NCBI RefSeq assembly: GCF_948948975.1
Contig: NZ_CARBVX010000005.1
Coordinates: forward strand, 1-64,000
Direction of reading: 5' to 3'
DNA length: 64,000 nucleotides
From: an uncultured Lactobacillus sp.
GTDB lineage: Bacteria; Bacillota; Bacilli; Lactobacillales; Lactobacillaceae
Made by a program: the position numbers and the translations under genes. Of this stretch, positions 52,342 to 62,132 are shown piece after piece; the stretch's first letter is position 1; the number at the start of each line of letters is the position of its first letter. Below the pieces are notes generated by a model. The model had not been told where the DNA came from, did no database searches, and was given only the letters and a program-made list of their open reading frames with translations.

Positions 52342-53496
52342 CTATTTAACTAGACGCTTGCACATCTTAACTAAATCTGCTGCAAATTTTTGAATTTCTT
52401 CTTCAGTATTAAATCTACCAAAGCTAACTCTAATTGATTCCGCAATTCTTGGTGAGTCCTCACCATACATTGCCTGTAAAACATGTGAAGGAGTAAGTGA
52501 ACCTGCTGTACATGCAGAGCCACCAGAAACAGCGTATCCATCTAAGTCTAAGTTAGTTAAAGCAGAGTAAGTACCTACACCTTTTAGCCATAAGTTCAAA
52601 ACATGGTGAGATACTTCACCTTCTAGAGTTCCATTGACTTCATAATCAATTTGATTTTTATCAAGTTCATCCAGAATTATTTTTTGAAACTTTTGATATT
52701 TCTCTTGTAACTCTTGCTTGTTCATCTTATTTAATTCTTGAGCAGCTATACCAAAACCTGCAATACCGGGTACATTTTCCGTTCCTGGCCGACGTTTAGT
52801 TTCTTGTTCACCACCTAAAAGTAGATTACTTACTTTTAAGCCATCTTTTTCATAAAGAAAACCTAAAAACTTTGGTCCATTAACTTTATGAGCAGAAGTT
52901 GATAATAAATCGATGTTCATTTCTTTAACATCAATTTCAATATTCCCAAATCCTTGCACGTCGTCTACATGAAAATAAGCATTAGAATCTTTTACTAAGT
53001 CACCAATCTCTTTTAAAGGCATGATTGATCCGACTTCATTATTAACTGCCATAATAGAAACTAAGATTGTATCTGGTGTCAGTTCTCTCTTCAAGTCGTC
53101 CAAATTAACATGGCCGGTTTTATCAACATTAAGATATACGATTTCGTATCCTTCTTGAGCTAAGCGTTTCATCGGATTTAAGACAGAAGGATGTTCAATT
53201 TTAGTAGTAATAATCTTTTTGCCAATATTTTTTCTAGACCGAACTGTGCCAAAAATAGCAGTATTATTGCTTTCAGAGCCACCACTAGTAAAAATTATTT
53301 CCTTATCTTGGGCATTGATGGTTTCTGCTAGTTGATGACGAGCTGTCTCCACTACATGACGAGCCTTACGCCCAAATGCATGTTGACTAGAAGCGTTGCC
53401 AAAATCATCAGCCATTTCGCTACTAATTTTTTCAATAACTTTTGGATCCATTGGCGTAGTAGCTGCATTATCTAAGTATACATTTTTCCTAGTCAT
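52342..53496 (-). CDS. Cysteine desulfurase (NifS/IscS-like)
   Basis: This is a PLP enzyme of 384 residues that converts cysteine to alanine and an enzyme-bound persulfide. Key features: 'VYLDNAATTPMDPKV' at the start, 'FTSGGSESNNTAI' near 68-80, the PLP lysine in 'STSAHKVNGPKFLGF' near 203, and catalytic Cys in 'SGGSACTAGSL' near 328. The short loop before the Cys is of the class I type. The neighbouring mnmA implies use in tRNA thiolation; Fe-S assembly cannot be excluded. Confidence 0.95.
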   Translation of the reverse strand: MTRKNVYLDNAATTPMDPKVIEKISSEMADDFGNASSQHAFGRKARHVVETARHQLAETINAQDKEIIFTSGGSESNNTAIFGTVRSRKNIGKKIITTKIEHPSVLNPMKRLAQEGYEIVYLNVDKTGHVNLDDLKRELTPDTILVSIMAVNNEVGSIMPLKEIGDLVKDSNAYFHVDDVQGFGNIEIDVKEMNIDLLSTSAHKVNGPKFLGFLYEKDGLKVSNLLLGGEQETKRRPGTENVPGIAGFGIAAQELNKMNKQELQEKYQKFQKIILDELDKNQIDYEVNGTLEGEVSHHVLNLWLKGVGTYSALTNLDLDGYAVSGGSACTAGSLTPSHVLQAMYGEDSPRIAESIRVSFGRFNTEEEIQKFAADLVKMCKRLVK

Positions 53497-53546
53497 ATTA
53501 TCTTATAACCTCTTTACTTTCCTTACATTTCGGAAGTGGCTATTTT

Positions 53547-53589
53547 ATTTTAACATAAAAATAGACTAAGTTACGATGAACTTAGTCTA
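53547..53589 (-). terminator. Terminator of the Nudix-mtnN group
   Basis: TAGACTAAGTT-(16 bases)-AACTTAGTCTA followed by five T on the minus strand, nine bases after the mtnN stop, insulating the desulfurase operon. Confidence 0.9.
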
Positions 53590-53597
53590 TCAATAGT

Positions 53598-54299
53598 TTA
53601 ATCTAAAACTGTCTCTTCCAGATAGGATGCAATTATACTTGCAGCTTTTGCTCCAACTTCCTTAACAAACTTATCAAAGTCATTGTCAGCATTAGCATCT
53701 CCATTATCTGAAATAGCACGAATTGCGACTAATGGAGTATTAAAATGTCTGGCTACTTGTGCAAAAGCAGCCCCTTCCATTTCTACTCCCAATGCGTCAG
53801 AGAAATTCTTTTTAATCTCATCTTTTTGTGCTTCAGAAGCAATAAAACTGTCTCCAGTTACAATCAATCCCTCTTTAAAAGGAATATCGTGTTCCTTCAA
53901 ATACGCCGCAAATTTTGCACGGAAGGCATTATCTAGAGTATAGCCTGCAGGTTCTTGGGGAATTTGTCCTTCCACATAGTTACCTGCACTAGTATTATGG
54001 GCATCATAGTACATAAACTTATTAGGCAAAATTAAATCTTTTCTCTTTACATCTTCTTGCAATGATCCAGCAGAACCAGTCATAAAAATCAAGTCGATAT
54101 CTTCCTTGATTAACAGACTAGTCAAATTCATAGCTGCATTAACTTTACCGATTCCACTTAATCCCAAGTAAATGTCATTTCCATTTACTGAAAAATGATC
54201 AAATTCAGTCGTGCCGAAGACCTCTTTATTTTCAGACTTAAAATGCTTTTTATAGAATTCTGCTTCTTCTTCCATTGGGACAATAATTGCGATTTTCAT
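53598..54299 (-). CDS. mtnN: 5'-methylthioadenosine/S-adenosylhomocysteine nucleosidase
   Basis: This enzyme cleaves MTA and SAH, recycling products of SAM-dependent methylation and feeding the activated-methyl pathway. The 233-residue protein has 'IIVPMEEEAEFY' with the catalytic Glu near 12, 'MTGSAGSL' near 77, 'GVEMEGAAFAQVA' near 170 (Glu that binds ribose) and 'AIRAISDNGD' with the acid Asp near 197. It follows the 96-aa gene and Nudix gene on the same strand. Confidence 0.96.
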   Translation of the reverse strand: MKIAIIVPMEEEAEFYKKHFKSENKEVFGTTEFDHFSVNGNDIYLGLSGIGKVNAAMNLTSLLIKEDIDLIFMTGSAGSLQEDVKRKDLILPNKFMYYDAHNTSAGNYVEGQIPQEPAGYTLDNAFRAKFAAYLKEHDIPFKEGLIVTGDSFIASEAQKDEIKKNFSDALGVEMEGAAFAQVARHFNTPLVAIRAISDNGDANADNDFDKFVKEVGAKAASIIASYLEETVLD

Positions 54300-54314
54300 T
54301 TTTTACCTCTAAAT

Positions 54315-54605
54315 CTAAAGTTTAAACAAAGCGAACAAAACTATAACTAATAAAACAACAACAATTAAAATGGCATAATTTAGACGCTTTTTTAAACGAT
54401 TAACCTTATCTTCACGCTTTTCTTTTAAAGCACGATTTGCGAGATCCTCTCTTGATTCAAATTGTGAAGAATCTTGAACCTCAACTTTTTGATCACTTAC
54501 ATCAGTTTGATGCTTATATTTCCTCAATCGTTTAAAATTAGCGAAAACTTTGCTTACTTTTTCTTTTTGTTGTTTTTTACGATAATCTGCTCGTTTTTCA
54601 GTCAT
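54315..54605 (-). CDS. Small protein with C-terminal membrane anchor (96 aa)
   Basis: This protein has a highly charged N-terminal part (about 70 residues, rich in Lys, Arg, Asp and Glu) followed by a single C-terminal membrane segment (about 73-95, 'ILIVVVLLVIVLFALF'). No recognised domain. Its start overlaps the Nudix stop by eight bases; co-transcribed with it and mtnN. The layout suggests a tail-anchored protein with a cytosolic basic face. Function unknown. Confidence 0.7.
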   Translation of the reverse strand: MTEKRADYRKKQQKEKVSKVFANFKRLRKYKHQTDVSDQKVEVQDSSQFESREDLANRALKEKREDKVNRLKKRLNYAILIVVVLLVIVLFALFKL

Positions 54606-55161
54606 TACTTTGATTTCCTGTTAAAATCATATTTTCCCAAAATGTAATTGCCATAACAGTCTTTGCATCCATAATTTCTCCCGAAGCAATTAACTGTTTT
54701 AATTCTGGAAGACTGTACCATTCTTGAGTTAAAAATTCATCTTCATCAAGAGGACGTTTATTTTCAAGTTTTGACAAAGTATCACAATAGAATAAATGAA
54801 TTTTTTCATCACAAAAACCAACAGATGTATAAAATTCACTTACCTTTTCCCAATACTCAGCCTTGTAGCCGCCCTCTTCATTCAGCTCTCTTTTCATTGC
54901 ATCAAGAGGTGAAGCGTCTGTCTCATCAATTAAACCTGCAGGAATCTCCAAAGTTAATTGTTTAATGGGCTCACGCCATTGCTTTACAAGAAGCATTTTT
55001 TTCTCATCATTGATAGCAATTGCAGCACTAGCATCGGGATGCTTAACTATCTCACGAGTAGCTGTTTTTCCATTTGGTAAACTAATAGTTTCAACATTTA
55101 AGTCAATAAGTTTACCTTCGAAAATAGGTTTATTTGAGATTTCAGTTTCTCTCAGATTCAC
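54598..55161 (-). CDS. Nudix hydrolase, ADP-ribose pyrophosphatase type
   Basis: This is a 187-residue hydrolase. The Nudix box is 'GLIDETDASPLDAMKRELNE' plus EGGY near 78-100, with REx2EE intact and the usual Thr replaced by Gly. The preceding 'VKQWREPIKQLTLEIPAG' segment is typical of ADP-ribose pyrophosphatases (NudF/YqkG). It would clear ADP-ribose and similar nucleotide sugars. Starts with GTG behind AGGAG. Neighbours are mtnN and a cold-shock-like gene. Confidence 0.92.
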   Translation of the reverse strand: MNLRETEISNKPIFEGKLIDLNVETISLPNGKTATREIVKHPDASAAIAINDEKKMLLVKQWREPIKQLTLEIPAGLIDETDASPLDAMKRELNEEGGYKAEYWEKVSEFYTSVGFCDEKIHLFYCDTLSKLENKRPLDEDEFLTQEWYSLPELKQLIASGEIMDAKTVMAITFWENMILTGNQSND

Positions 55162-55174
55162 TTAATTTCTCCTT

Positions 55175-55384
55175 TTAGTCATGATCAACATAAACGTTGA
55201 TACATTGTAGACCTTTTTTTCCTTGCGCTAATTGATAACGAACTCTTTGACCTACAGTCAGTTTTTTATAACCTTCTTCTTTAATTGACTTATAAAAAAC
55301 AAAGTAAGATGAATGAGTTAAATCATCCTCAATAAATCCATACGCAGAGTTTGGATCAAATTGTTTAACAGTACCTTTACGCAT
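55175..55384 (-). CDS. Divergent cold-shock-domain protein (69 aa)
   Basis: This is a small beta-barrel-like protein starting '[20 protein letters not shown]' and containing 'SSYFVFYKSIKEEGYKKLTV' then 'GQRVRYQLAQGKKGLQCINV', the plan of cold-shock proteins. The RNP1 motif is altered (SAYGFIEDD instead of KGFGFI), as is RNP2 (YFVFYKS for VFVHFSA), so nucleic-acid binding may be changed or weaker. The start overlaps the ileS stop (TAATG), an unusual coupling that would place it under T-box control with ileS. Confidence 0.78.
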   Translation of the reverse strand: MRKGTVKQFDPNSAYGFIEDDLTHSSYFVFYKSIKEEGYKKLTVGQRVRYQLAQGKKGLQCINVYVDHD

Positions 55385-58170
55385 TATTTTTCTAAACCTT
55401 CTTTTTCTGCTTCAGGAAAGTTTTCAGCAACAATAGCTGCACAGCGGGCACATAATTCTGGGAAACGTGGGTCACTACCAACATCAGTTGTAGTACGACG
55501 ACATCTTGGACAAACTTCACCAGCAGCATGTTCCACTACAATTGAAGCAGTCAGTAATTTTTCAGCATTTTCAGGTGCTTCTTCATCACTAATAGTTAAA
55601 TCAGAAACAATCAAGATTTGTCTGATATTAGCATTTAATTTATCGAGAAGTGCCTTCGTTTCTTCAGTTGGATAAAGAGTAACGTGTGCTTCAAATGACT
55701 TACCAATTACCTTAGCATTACGTGTTTCTTCAAGTGCCTTCAAAACATCTGAACGAACCTTCATAAAGGCGTTCCAATTTGCTAAAACTTCATCCTCATT
55801 AGCAAAATGGTCTACTTCTGGCATATTAGCAAGTTGAACGTAATCTTCTGGCTCCTTGAGGTAACCCCAAACTTCTTCCATAGTATGTGGAAGGATTGGT
55901 GTCATCAATTTAGTTAGCTTAACTAAAACATCGTAAATTACAGTTTGCATTGAACGACGACTTTCACTGTCTTCAGCATCAATGTAAAGAATGTCCTTAG
56001 CAAAGTCTAAGTAAAAGGCAGATAAGTCATTTGAAATGAAGCTAAATACTTTCTTATAAACACTATTAAAATCAAACTTATTGTATGCTTCAATTGCCTC
56101 TTCGATCAAGCGATTTAACTTGATTTCCATATATTGATCTACACCGGACATATCTGGGTAAGCAATTGCATTTTCCTTAGGATCAAAGTCAGAAGTGTTA
56201 GCAAGCATGAAACGCATAGTATTTCTAATCTTACGATAGCTTTCAGCAGATTGACGCAAAATATCTTGAGAAACGGCTACATCAGAAGTAGTATCTGCTC
56301 CAGCAACCCATAAACGAATAATTTCTGCACCCATTTGCTTGATTACATCATTAGGTGAAATTACATTACCTAATGATTTAGACATCTTATGTCCTTTATC
56401 GTCTAAAACAAAACCTTGAGATAAAACTTGCTTATATGGAGCTTTACCAGTTACAGCAACTGAAGTAATTAAACTTGAGTTAAACCAACCACGGTATTGG
56501 TCACTACCTTCAAGATATAGATCTGCTGGGAAATCTAAGCCATCACGCTCTTGCATGACACCAGCCCAAGAAGAACCAGAATCAAACCAAACATCTAAGA
56601 TATCAGTTTCTTTTCTAAATTTACCATTTGGTGAATGTTCTGACTTAAATCCTTCTGGAAGTAGTTCTTCTGCACTATGAGTATACCATGCATTAGAACC
56701 TTCTTTTTCAAAGATTTGAGCCACATGTTCGACAGTTTCTGGAGTAACAATTGGAGTATCGTCTTCTGCATAGAAAATTGGAAGTGGTACACCCCATGCA
56801 CGTTGACGAGAAATTACCCAATCACCACGATCTTTAATCATATTGTAAAGACGAGTCTTACCCCATGCAGGAATGAAATTAGCTTTTTCAATTTCTGCTA
56901 AAATTTGATCTCTAAATTTGTCAATTGACGCAAACCATTGAGTAGTTGCACGGTAAATAACGGGTTTCTTAGTACGCCAGTCGTGTGGGTACGAGTGAGT
57001 AAAGAAACTAAGTTTTAATAATGCGCCAGCTTTTTCAAGCTTATCAGCAACAACTTTATTAGCATCATCATAAAACATTCCTACTAAGTCTGGATCAGGT
57101 ACTTCTTTAGTAAATCTACCTTGTGCATCCATAGGACTAAATACTGGTAAACCATAACGACGGCCAACATTGTAGTCATCTTCACCAAAACCAGTAGCGT
57201 TATGAACTAATCCAGTACCATCATCTGCAGTAACATAAGTATCATTCATTACCAAACCAGTTACATCATATAATGGATGTTGGTATGTCATTCTATCAAA
57301 GTCAGTACCTTTTAAAGTCTTAACAACCTTATAATCTTCCCAACCTAGATCTTCAGCAACTGCTGAAAGACGTTGTGAGCCGATTACGTACTTTTTACCC
57401 TTAACTTCAACTACTGAGTAATCAAATTTAGGATTTACAGTAATTCCGACATTACTTGGAATAGTCCAAGGAGTAGTAGTCCAAATTACTAGTGATGTAT
57501 CTGAATCTAGAATACCCTTTCCATCTTTAATTGGAAAAGCAACATAAATTCTTGGTGATTTAATGTCATGATATTCCACTTCGGCTTCAGCTAAAGTGGA
57601 TTCACTTGACCAAGACCAGTAAACAGGTTTTTTACCCTTATAGATATAACCTTTTTTGAACATTTCACCGAAGACTCTAATTTCTTCAGCTTCAAATTTT
57701 GGTTGTAAAGTAATGTAAGGATGATCCCAATCAGCCATTACTCCTAAGCGTTTGAAGTCGGCCATTTGTTTTTGAACTTGTTCTTCCGCAAACTGACGAC
57801 AAAGTTCTCTATACTTAGCCCGATCTAATGTTTTACGGTCAACGCCCTTTTTGGCTAATTGTTGTTCAACTGGAAGTCCGTGAGTATCCCATCCAGGAAC
57901 ATAAGGAGCATAGTAACCATTCATATTTTTGAAGCGAACGATAATATCCTTCGAGATCTTATTTAAGGAGTGTCCCATGTGGATATTACCATTAGCAAAA
58001 GGAGGACCATCATGAAGGTCAAAACGAGGTTTGCCTTCATTAAGTTTTAATCTTTGTTCATATAATTTATTTTCCTCCCATTCTTTTTGCCATTCAGCTT
58101 CACGAACTGGAAGATTACCGCGCATTTTAAATTTAGTTTTACCTAAATTCAATGTATCTTTAACTCTCAT
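55384..58170 (-). CDS. ileS: Isoleucyl-tRNA synthetase
   Basis: This is a class I synthetase of 928 residues. It has HIGH-type '[14 protein letters not shown]' near 58-71, the editing domain around '[14 protein letters not shown]', KMSKS '[11 protein letters not shown]' near 590-600, the anticodon-binding domain and a C-terminal zinc module '[12 protein letters not shown]' with 'CARCAA'. I start it at ATG 58170 ([12 protein letters not shown]) behind AGAAAGGA; the frame extends 11 codons into the T-box leader. Expression is governed by the T-box at 58190-58397. It follows divIVA, the widespread Firmicutes order. Confidence 0.98.
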   Translation of the reverse strand: MRVKDTLNLGKTKFKMRGNLPVREAEWQKEWEENKLYEQRLKLNEGKPRFDLHDGPPFANGNIHMGHSLNKISKDIIVRFKNMNGYYAPYVPGWDTHGLPVEQQLAKKGVDRKTLDRAKYRELCRQFAEEQVQKQMADFKRLGVMADWDHPYITLQPKFEAEEIRVFGEMFKKGYIYKGKKPVYWSWSSESTLAEAEVEYHDIKSPRIYVAFPIKDGKGILDSDTSLVIWTTTPWTIPSNVGITVNPKFDYSVVEVKGKKYVIGSQRLSAVAEDLGWEDYKVVKTLKGTDFDRMTYQHPLYDVTGLVMNDTYVTADDGTGLVHNATGFGEDDYNVGRRYGLPVFSPMDAQGRFTKEVPDPDLVGMFYDDANKVVADKLEKAGALLKLSFFTHSYPHDWRTKKPVIYRATTQWFASIDKFRDQILAEIEKANFIPAWGKTRLYNMIKDRGDWVISRQRAWGVPLPIFYAEDDTPIVTPETVEHVAQIFEKEGSNAWYTHSAEELLPEGFKSEHSPNGKFRKETDILDVWFDSGSSWAGVMQERDGLDFPADLYLEGSDQYRGWFNSSLITSVAVTGKAPYKQVLSQGFVLDDKGHKMSKSLGNVISPNDVIKQMGAEIIRLWVAGADTTSDVAVSQDILRQSAESYRKIRNTMRFMLANTSDFDPKENAIAYPDMSGVDQYMEIKLNRLIEEAIEAYNKFDFNSVYKKVFSFISNDLSAFYLDFAKDILYIDAEDSESRRSMQTVIYDVLVKLTKLMTPILPHTMEEVWGYLKEPEDYVQLANMPEVDHFANEDEVLANWNAFMKVRSDVLKALEETRNAKVIGKSFEAHVTLYPTEETKALLDKLNANIRQILIVSDLTISDEEAPENAEKLLTASIVVEHAAGEVCPRCRRTTTDVGSDPRFPELCARCAAIVAENFPEAEKEGLEK

Positions 58171-58189
58171 AAAAAATCCTTTCTTAATC

Positions 58190-58397
58190 AAAAAAAGCTT
58201 CATCCCAAATAGGACGAAGCTTCTCGTGGTACCACCTAAATTGAATAGGGTATACTTACCCTATCCCACTTATTCTCTGTGTATCGTACAGAAAACGTTT
58301 AAGTCAATTGGCAGCTGATTAACTTTCGACGGTTGTTAGTCTTTCACCATCACTAACTCGCTAAGGTATCTACTTGTTGTTACTGTCGACTTAAACT
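58190..58397 (-). promoter_or_regulatory. T-box riboswitch controlling ileS
   Basis: On the minus strand GTTTAAGTC (58388-58396) and GACTTAAAC close Stem I. AATCAGCTG on its 3' side contains an ATC (58317-58319), consistent with an isoleucine specifier. The T-box sequence GGTGGTACCACG (58225-58236) precedes a terminator AAGCTTC...GAAGCTT with T7 (58190-58223). Uncharged Ile-tRNA would stabilise the antiterminator. Specifier position is inferred from layout, not by full folding. The promoter probably lies in the end of divIVA. Confidence 0.93.
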
Positions 58398-59186
58398 TTA
58401 ATTATCTTTTAAATCATCAGGAAAAATAATTACTGGACCATCGCGACGCTCAGAACTTTCCTCTGTAGCATGCATACTTTCCTTAACGGAGTTTCCTCCA
58501 TCTAAGAGTTCAGCACTATCTTCCTTTTCTTGAACAGAGTTTACTTCATTTACTGCATTATTGTCAACCTCTGAAATAGCAGAATTAGTTTCTTCAGACG
58601 GCACTTCATCATCTAGTGGTCCATCCGGAATTTGCTCATCCTCGAGAGGCTGTGACCCATCAGCTGGATATAAGCGTGAGCGTCCATAATATTTGTCTAG
58701 GTAATATTGCCAATCAGAGTCACTTAATTCTTTTATCTGATCTTTTAACATTCCCTGAATTGCTTCTCTAAAATCTTCTACCTTTGCCTTAAGCAAATCA
58801 TAATCATGATTTAAAGTATCATATTGCTTTTGAAGGTCAGCTCTTTTTTTCTCCCCCTCGTCTTGAGCTTTCTTAACTATCTCATCAGCATCTTGATTAG
58901 CTTTTTGAATAATTTCTTGAGCTTCTGTGTTTGTTCTTTTTTTTATTTCTTCAGCATTTTCTTGTGCTGAAATTAAAGACTCATTAATTGAATCTTTAAC
59001 CTTTTCAAATTTATCTACTTTTTTCTTTAGCTCAACATTTTCATTTTTTAAATCAACAATTTGATCAAGTGCATCCCCATATGCATCAACAATTCGATCT
59101 AAAAAACCATCTACCTGCTTGGAATCATATCCACGAAGTTTTGTACTAAACTCCTTATTATGGATATCCATTGGCGTTAATGTCAT
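58398..59186 (-). CDS. divIVA: Cell-division protein DivIVA
   Basis: This 262-residue protein senses negative membrane curvature. The N-terminal membrane-binding domain reads 'LTPMDIHNKEFSTKLRGYDS' then 'KQVDGFLDRIVDAYGDAL', followed by a long coiled coil (about 40-145) and a low-complexity acidic tail rich in Glu/Asp/Ser/Asn with 'HATEESSERRDGPVIIFP' at the end. It recruits division and polar proteins in Gram-positive bacteria. Normal length for lactobacilli; the acidic tail is longer than in Bacillus. It ends one base after the T-box start. Confidence 0.95.
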   Translation of the reverse strand: MTLTPMDIHNKEFSTKLRGYDSKQVDGFLDRIVDAYGDALDQIVDLKNENVELKKKVDKFEKVKDSINESLISAQENAEEIKKRTNTEAQEIIQKANQDADEIVKKAQDEGEKKRADLQKQYDTLNHDYDLLKAKVEDFREAIQGMLKDQIKELSDSDWQYYLDKYYGRSRLYPADGSQPLEDEQIPDGPLDDEVPSEETNSAISEVDNNAVNEVNSVQEKEDSAELLDGGNSVKESMHATEESSERRDGPVIIFPDDLKDN

Positions 59187-59190
59187 ATTA

Positions 59191-59988
59191 TCACCTTTTC
59201 TTTGCTTGCCATACTTTTATTTGAAGTCGTTTTTTACCTTTCTTCGTAGTGGCAAGATTAATAATTTCATATCTCCCATAATGGCGAATACTAAGCATAT
59301 CCTGTACAGAAATAATTATATTAGATTGTGTTACAAGATGCCAATTTAATTTCACTTCTCCAGCTTCAATAATTTTCTTAACGTGACTTCTGCTTAAATT
59401 AGTAATTGCACTGATAACAGCATCAAGCCGAAGGGAAATCGCTACTGATGTCGTTTCATCACTATCATCTTCCTGCACTAAAACTTTGGATAGGGGCAGT
59501 TCAGATAATTTTACTTTCGTTCTACCAATTCGATCAATTTCATCAAGAAAATAATCTTTCAATTCAGTTTTAACGAAGAACTGCCAATTTCCATTTTCAT
59601 CATTGATAATATCACCAAAAGTATCCAATTCAATTCCTAAGTGCGTCAAAACACCCAAGATTTGACTATGAGTTAGTTCAGACCATTTTTGAGGATAAGC
59701 AATAGCTAAAAGCAAAATGTTGAATTTATCAGGCTCGTAGCCTTCACTCCACTCACATAAAAGCATTCGCCTCTTTTCGGCATTAGAGAAGCCTCCAAAG
59801 CTATATAACTGTGCATATCCTCCAACTATTTCTCGAAAAATATATTGTTCTCTAGGATTGAGAAAATCAGTTAAAATTGGTTCATTTTTAAATAAAAACT
59901 GATTAAAAAGACCGACGAAATAATCCACCGTCGGTCTTTCACTTTCATCAAAATGTTGATAAAAACTACTAGCTTGTCTTTTTTCCAT
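59191..59988 (-). CDS. ylmH: YlmH-type S4-domain RNA-binding protein
   Basis: This is a 265-residue protein. The C-terminal S4 domain is 'RLDAVISAITNLSRSHVKKI' followed by IEAGEVKLNW (about 185-240). The N-terminal 'QHFDESERPTVDYFVGLF' and 'FLNPREQYIFREIVGG' segments are the YlmH signature. Homologues act in ribosome rescue and in division in Bacilli. Operon position between yggT and divIVA is conserved. Confidence 0.93.
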   Translation of the reverse strand: MEKRQASSFYQHFDESERPTVDYFVGLFNQFLFKNEPILTDFLNPREQYIFREIVGGYAQLYSFGGFSNAEKRRMLLCEWSEGYEPDKFNILLLAIAYPQKWSELTHSQILGVLTHLGIELDTFGDIINDENGNWQFFVKTELKDYFLDEIDRIGRTKVKLSELPLSKVLVQEDDSDETTSVAISLRLDAVISAITNLSRSHVKKIIEAGEVKLNWHLVTQSNIIISVQDMLSIRHYGRYEIINLATTKKGKKRLQIKVWQAKKR

Positions 59989-59989
59989 T

Positions 59990-60286
59990 TTATCTAATCA
60001 ATACGTACCTAATTATATTTGCTATCCAATAAAGGACATAATTATTTACAAAATAAATTACTAACAAAGCTACAACAGGAGCAAAAGAAATTCCAGCTAT
60101 TGGAGGAATAAAACGTTCAAATATCTCCAAATAAGGCTCAACAATTTTCCCTAGTACTCGCCCAACTTTAGTTACAAGTAGTCTTGGGATCCAAGTTAGT
60201 AAAGTATAGATAACAATCAGAAAGCTATAGATATTTAACAAATCAGAAATAATACGTAATATCCAGCCTACAATTGAAAATACCAT
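59990..60286 (-). CDS. yggT: YggT-family membrane protein
   Basis: This is a 98-residue protein with two to three hydrophobic helices; 'FLIVIYTLLTWIPRL' near 22-36 and 'PYLEIFERFIPPIAGISFAP' near 52-71 are the YggT motifs. The family is membrane-bound, implicated in osmotic tolerance and division-plane proteins; a precise role is not known. Start overlaps the sepF stop, so coupled translation. Confidence 0.9.
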   Translation of the reverse strand: MVFSIVGWILRIISDLLNIYSFLIVIYTLLTWIPRLLVTKVGRVLGKIVEPYLEIFERFIPPIAGISFAPVVALLVIYFVNNYVLYWIANIIRYVLIR

Positions 60287-60720
60287 TAATCCATTTTATC
60301 TTTCTTTTCAACTAATTCAGCTATTTTACCATCAGTTTCAAATTTTGGTGGAGTTGCTAAGAAGATCTTGTCACCTACACGTTGAATTTCACCGTTTAAG
60401 GCATAAACAGTACCAGTAATAAAATCAACAATTCTACGTGCTTGTTCATCATCCATACGTGCAAAATTAATAATAACAGCCTTGTTATTTAGAAGATTTT
60501 GAGCTACTTCTTTTGCATCAGAATATACACGAGGCTCGTATAAAACGATTTTACTCGTAGCACTAACACCAGAATTAATAGAAACCACATTTGCTCTTCT
60601 CTCATTTTTTTGAGTTTGAGGGATTTCTTCTTGTTGTTCCTCTGATTCAGTATATGGCACTTCATTCATTTCATCATCTTCAGAGATACCAAAAAATCTA
60701 CCTAATTTATCGAAAGCCAT
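60286..60720 (-). CDS. sepF: Cell-division protein SepF
   Basis: This 144-residue protein links the Z-ring to the membrane. N-terminal 'MAFDKLGRFFGISEDDEM' forms the amphipathic membrane helix, followed by an acidic linker with Gln and Glu, then the dimeric core with 'KIVLYEPRVYSDAKEVAQNL' and 'AVIINFARMDDEQARRIVDF'. The start is ATG 60720 after GGAGG; the frame extends five codons upstream into the ribosome site. Part of the ftsA-ftsZ-sepF-yggT-ylmH-divIVA operon. Confidence 0.96.
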   Translation of the reverse strand: MAFDKLGRFFGISEDDEMNEVPYTESEEQQEEIPQTQKNERRANVVSINSGVSATSKIVLYEPRVYSDAKEVAQNLLNNKAVIINFARMDDEQARRIVDFITGTVYALNGEIQRVGDKIFLATPPKFETDGKIAELVEKKDKMD

Positions 60721-60738
60721 GATTTCTTCCTCCAAATA

Positions 60739-62115
60739 CTAATCTTGACGACGATGTTTGAAGAATGGAATATCATTATCTGATTCATCATCTACACTAG
60801 TTTCAATTTGAGAAATACTAGTGGAGTCGTCTGAACTAAATGAATCAAATTCATCGTCATCTTTTTCATTATTTTCTACAGGTTGTGGACGATTGTTCTC
60901 TTTTCTATCTTGCTTCCAAACGCTTGTGGGGTCAAGTAAAGTATCTTGAGATTCTTTCTTTTCTGCTTTTACTTCAGGAATAGATTGAGTAGGAGCTTCG
61001 TGAGAAATAGTGTTCTCAACTTTAACTTCGGTATCATCTACTGAAACAGTCTTAGATACTTCCGGTTGTTCACTCTTTGCAGGTTCCGGAGTTACTACTT
61101 CTTGACGTGCTGGACGTGAAGGACGACGCATTGGTTGTTTTGAAGCTTCTTCTTCAGCTTTTGAGTCAATACCCGTTGCGATAACAGTAACTACTACTTC
61201 ATCCCCTAAGTTTGCATTAATTGACGTACCAAAGATAATATTCACACCATCTCCAGCAGCTTTTGAAACAATATCAGAAGCATCTTGTGCTTCAAATAAA
61301 GTTAAATCTGGTCCACCAGTAATGTTCAGTAGCACTTGCTTAGCACCATCAATTGATACTTCAAGTAATGGAGATGAAATAGCAAGTTTAGTAGCTTCAA
61401 CTGTTCTATTTTCGCCACTAGCACGACCAATTCCCATTAAGGCAGCACCTTGATTTTCCATAACAGTCTTAACATCTGCAAAGTCAAGGTTAACATAATC
61501 AGTTGAGGTAATTAAATCTGAAATACCTTGGACACCTTGACGAAGAACATTGTCAGCCTCTTTAAACGCATCCATCATTGGTGTCTTCTTATCAACCATT
61601 TCTAATAAACGATTATTAGCAATGATAACTAGAGTATCAACATATTGCTTTAATTGAGCAATTCCTTCTGCTGCATTTTTTGAACGCTTTGGTCCTTCAA
61701 ATGTAAAGGGACGAGTAACAACCCCAACAGTTAAGGCTCCAGTTTCACGTGCAATCTTTGCAATTACAGGAGCAGCACCAGTTCCAGTACCACCACCCAT
61801 ACCAGCAGTAATAAAGATCATGTCAGCGCCCTTTAAAGAGTCTTCAATTGTTTGTTGACTCTCTTCAGCAGCTTTTTGACCAACTTCGGGATGAGAACCT
61901 GCACCTAACCCACGAGTAAGTTTAGGTCCAAGTTGAATCTTATTTTCTGCTTTATTACTATTAAGAGCTTGTACGTCCGTGTTGGCTGCAATAAAGGAAA
62001 CTCCTTGTACTCCTTCATCAATCATTCGGTTTACAGCGTTACCACCGGCACCACCAACACCGATTACTTTAATGACTGCGTTTTTATTGTCATCAGAATC
62101 GAAAGTAAAATCCAT
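60739..62115 (-). CDS. ftsZ: Cell-division GTPase FtsZ
   Basis: This 458-residue tubulin homologue forms the division ring. It has '[17 protein letters not shown]' (16-32), the tubulin signature '[11 protein letters not shown]' near 105-115, 'TRPFTFEG' near 137, 'NRLLEM' near 165 and 'FADVKTVM' near 208, then a C-terminal linker rich in Glu, Ser and Asp, ending in '[13 protein letters not shown]', the conserved peptide that binds FtsA and SepF. The linker of about 140 residues is long for the family. Confidence 0.99.
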   Translation of the reverse strand: MDFTFDSDDNKNAVIKVIGVGGAGGNAVNRMIDEGVQGVSFIAANTDVQALNSNKAENKIQLGPKLTRGLGAGSHPEVGQKAAEESQQTIEDSLKGADMIFITAGMGGGTGTGAAPVIAKIARETGALTVGVVTRPFTFEGPKRSKNAAEGIAQLKQYVDTLVIIANNRLLEMVDKKTPMMDAFKEADNVLRQGVQGISDLITSTDYVNLDFADVKTVMENQGAALMGIGRASGENRTVEATKLAISSPLLEVSIDGAKQVLLNITGGPDLTLFEAQDASDIVSKAAGDGVNIIFGTSINANLGDEVVVTVIATGIDSKAEEEASKQPMRRPSRPARQEVVTPEPAKSEQPEVSKTVSVDDTEVKVENTISHEAPTQSIPEVKAEKKESQDTLLDPTSVWKQDRKENNRPQPVENNEKDDDEFDSFSSDDSTSISQIETSVDDESDNDIPFFKHRRQD

Positions 62116-62132
62116 TTAGTAAACCACCTTAT

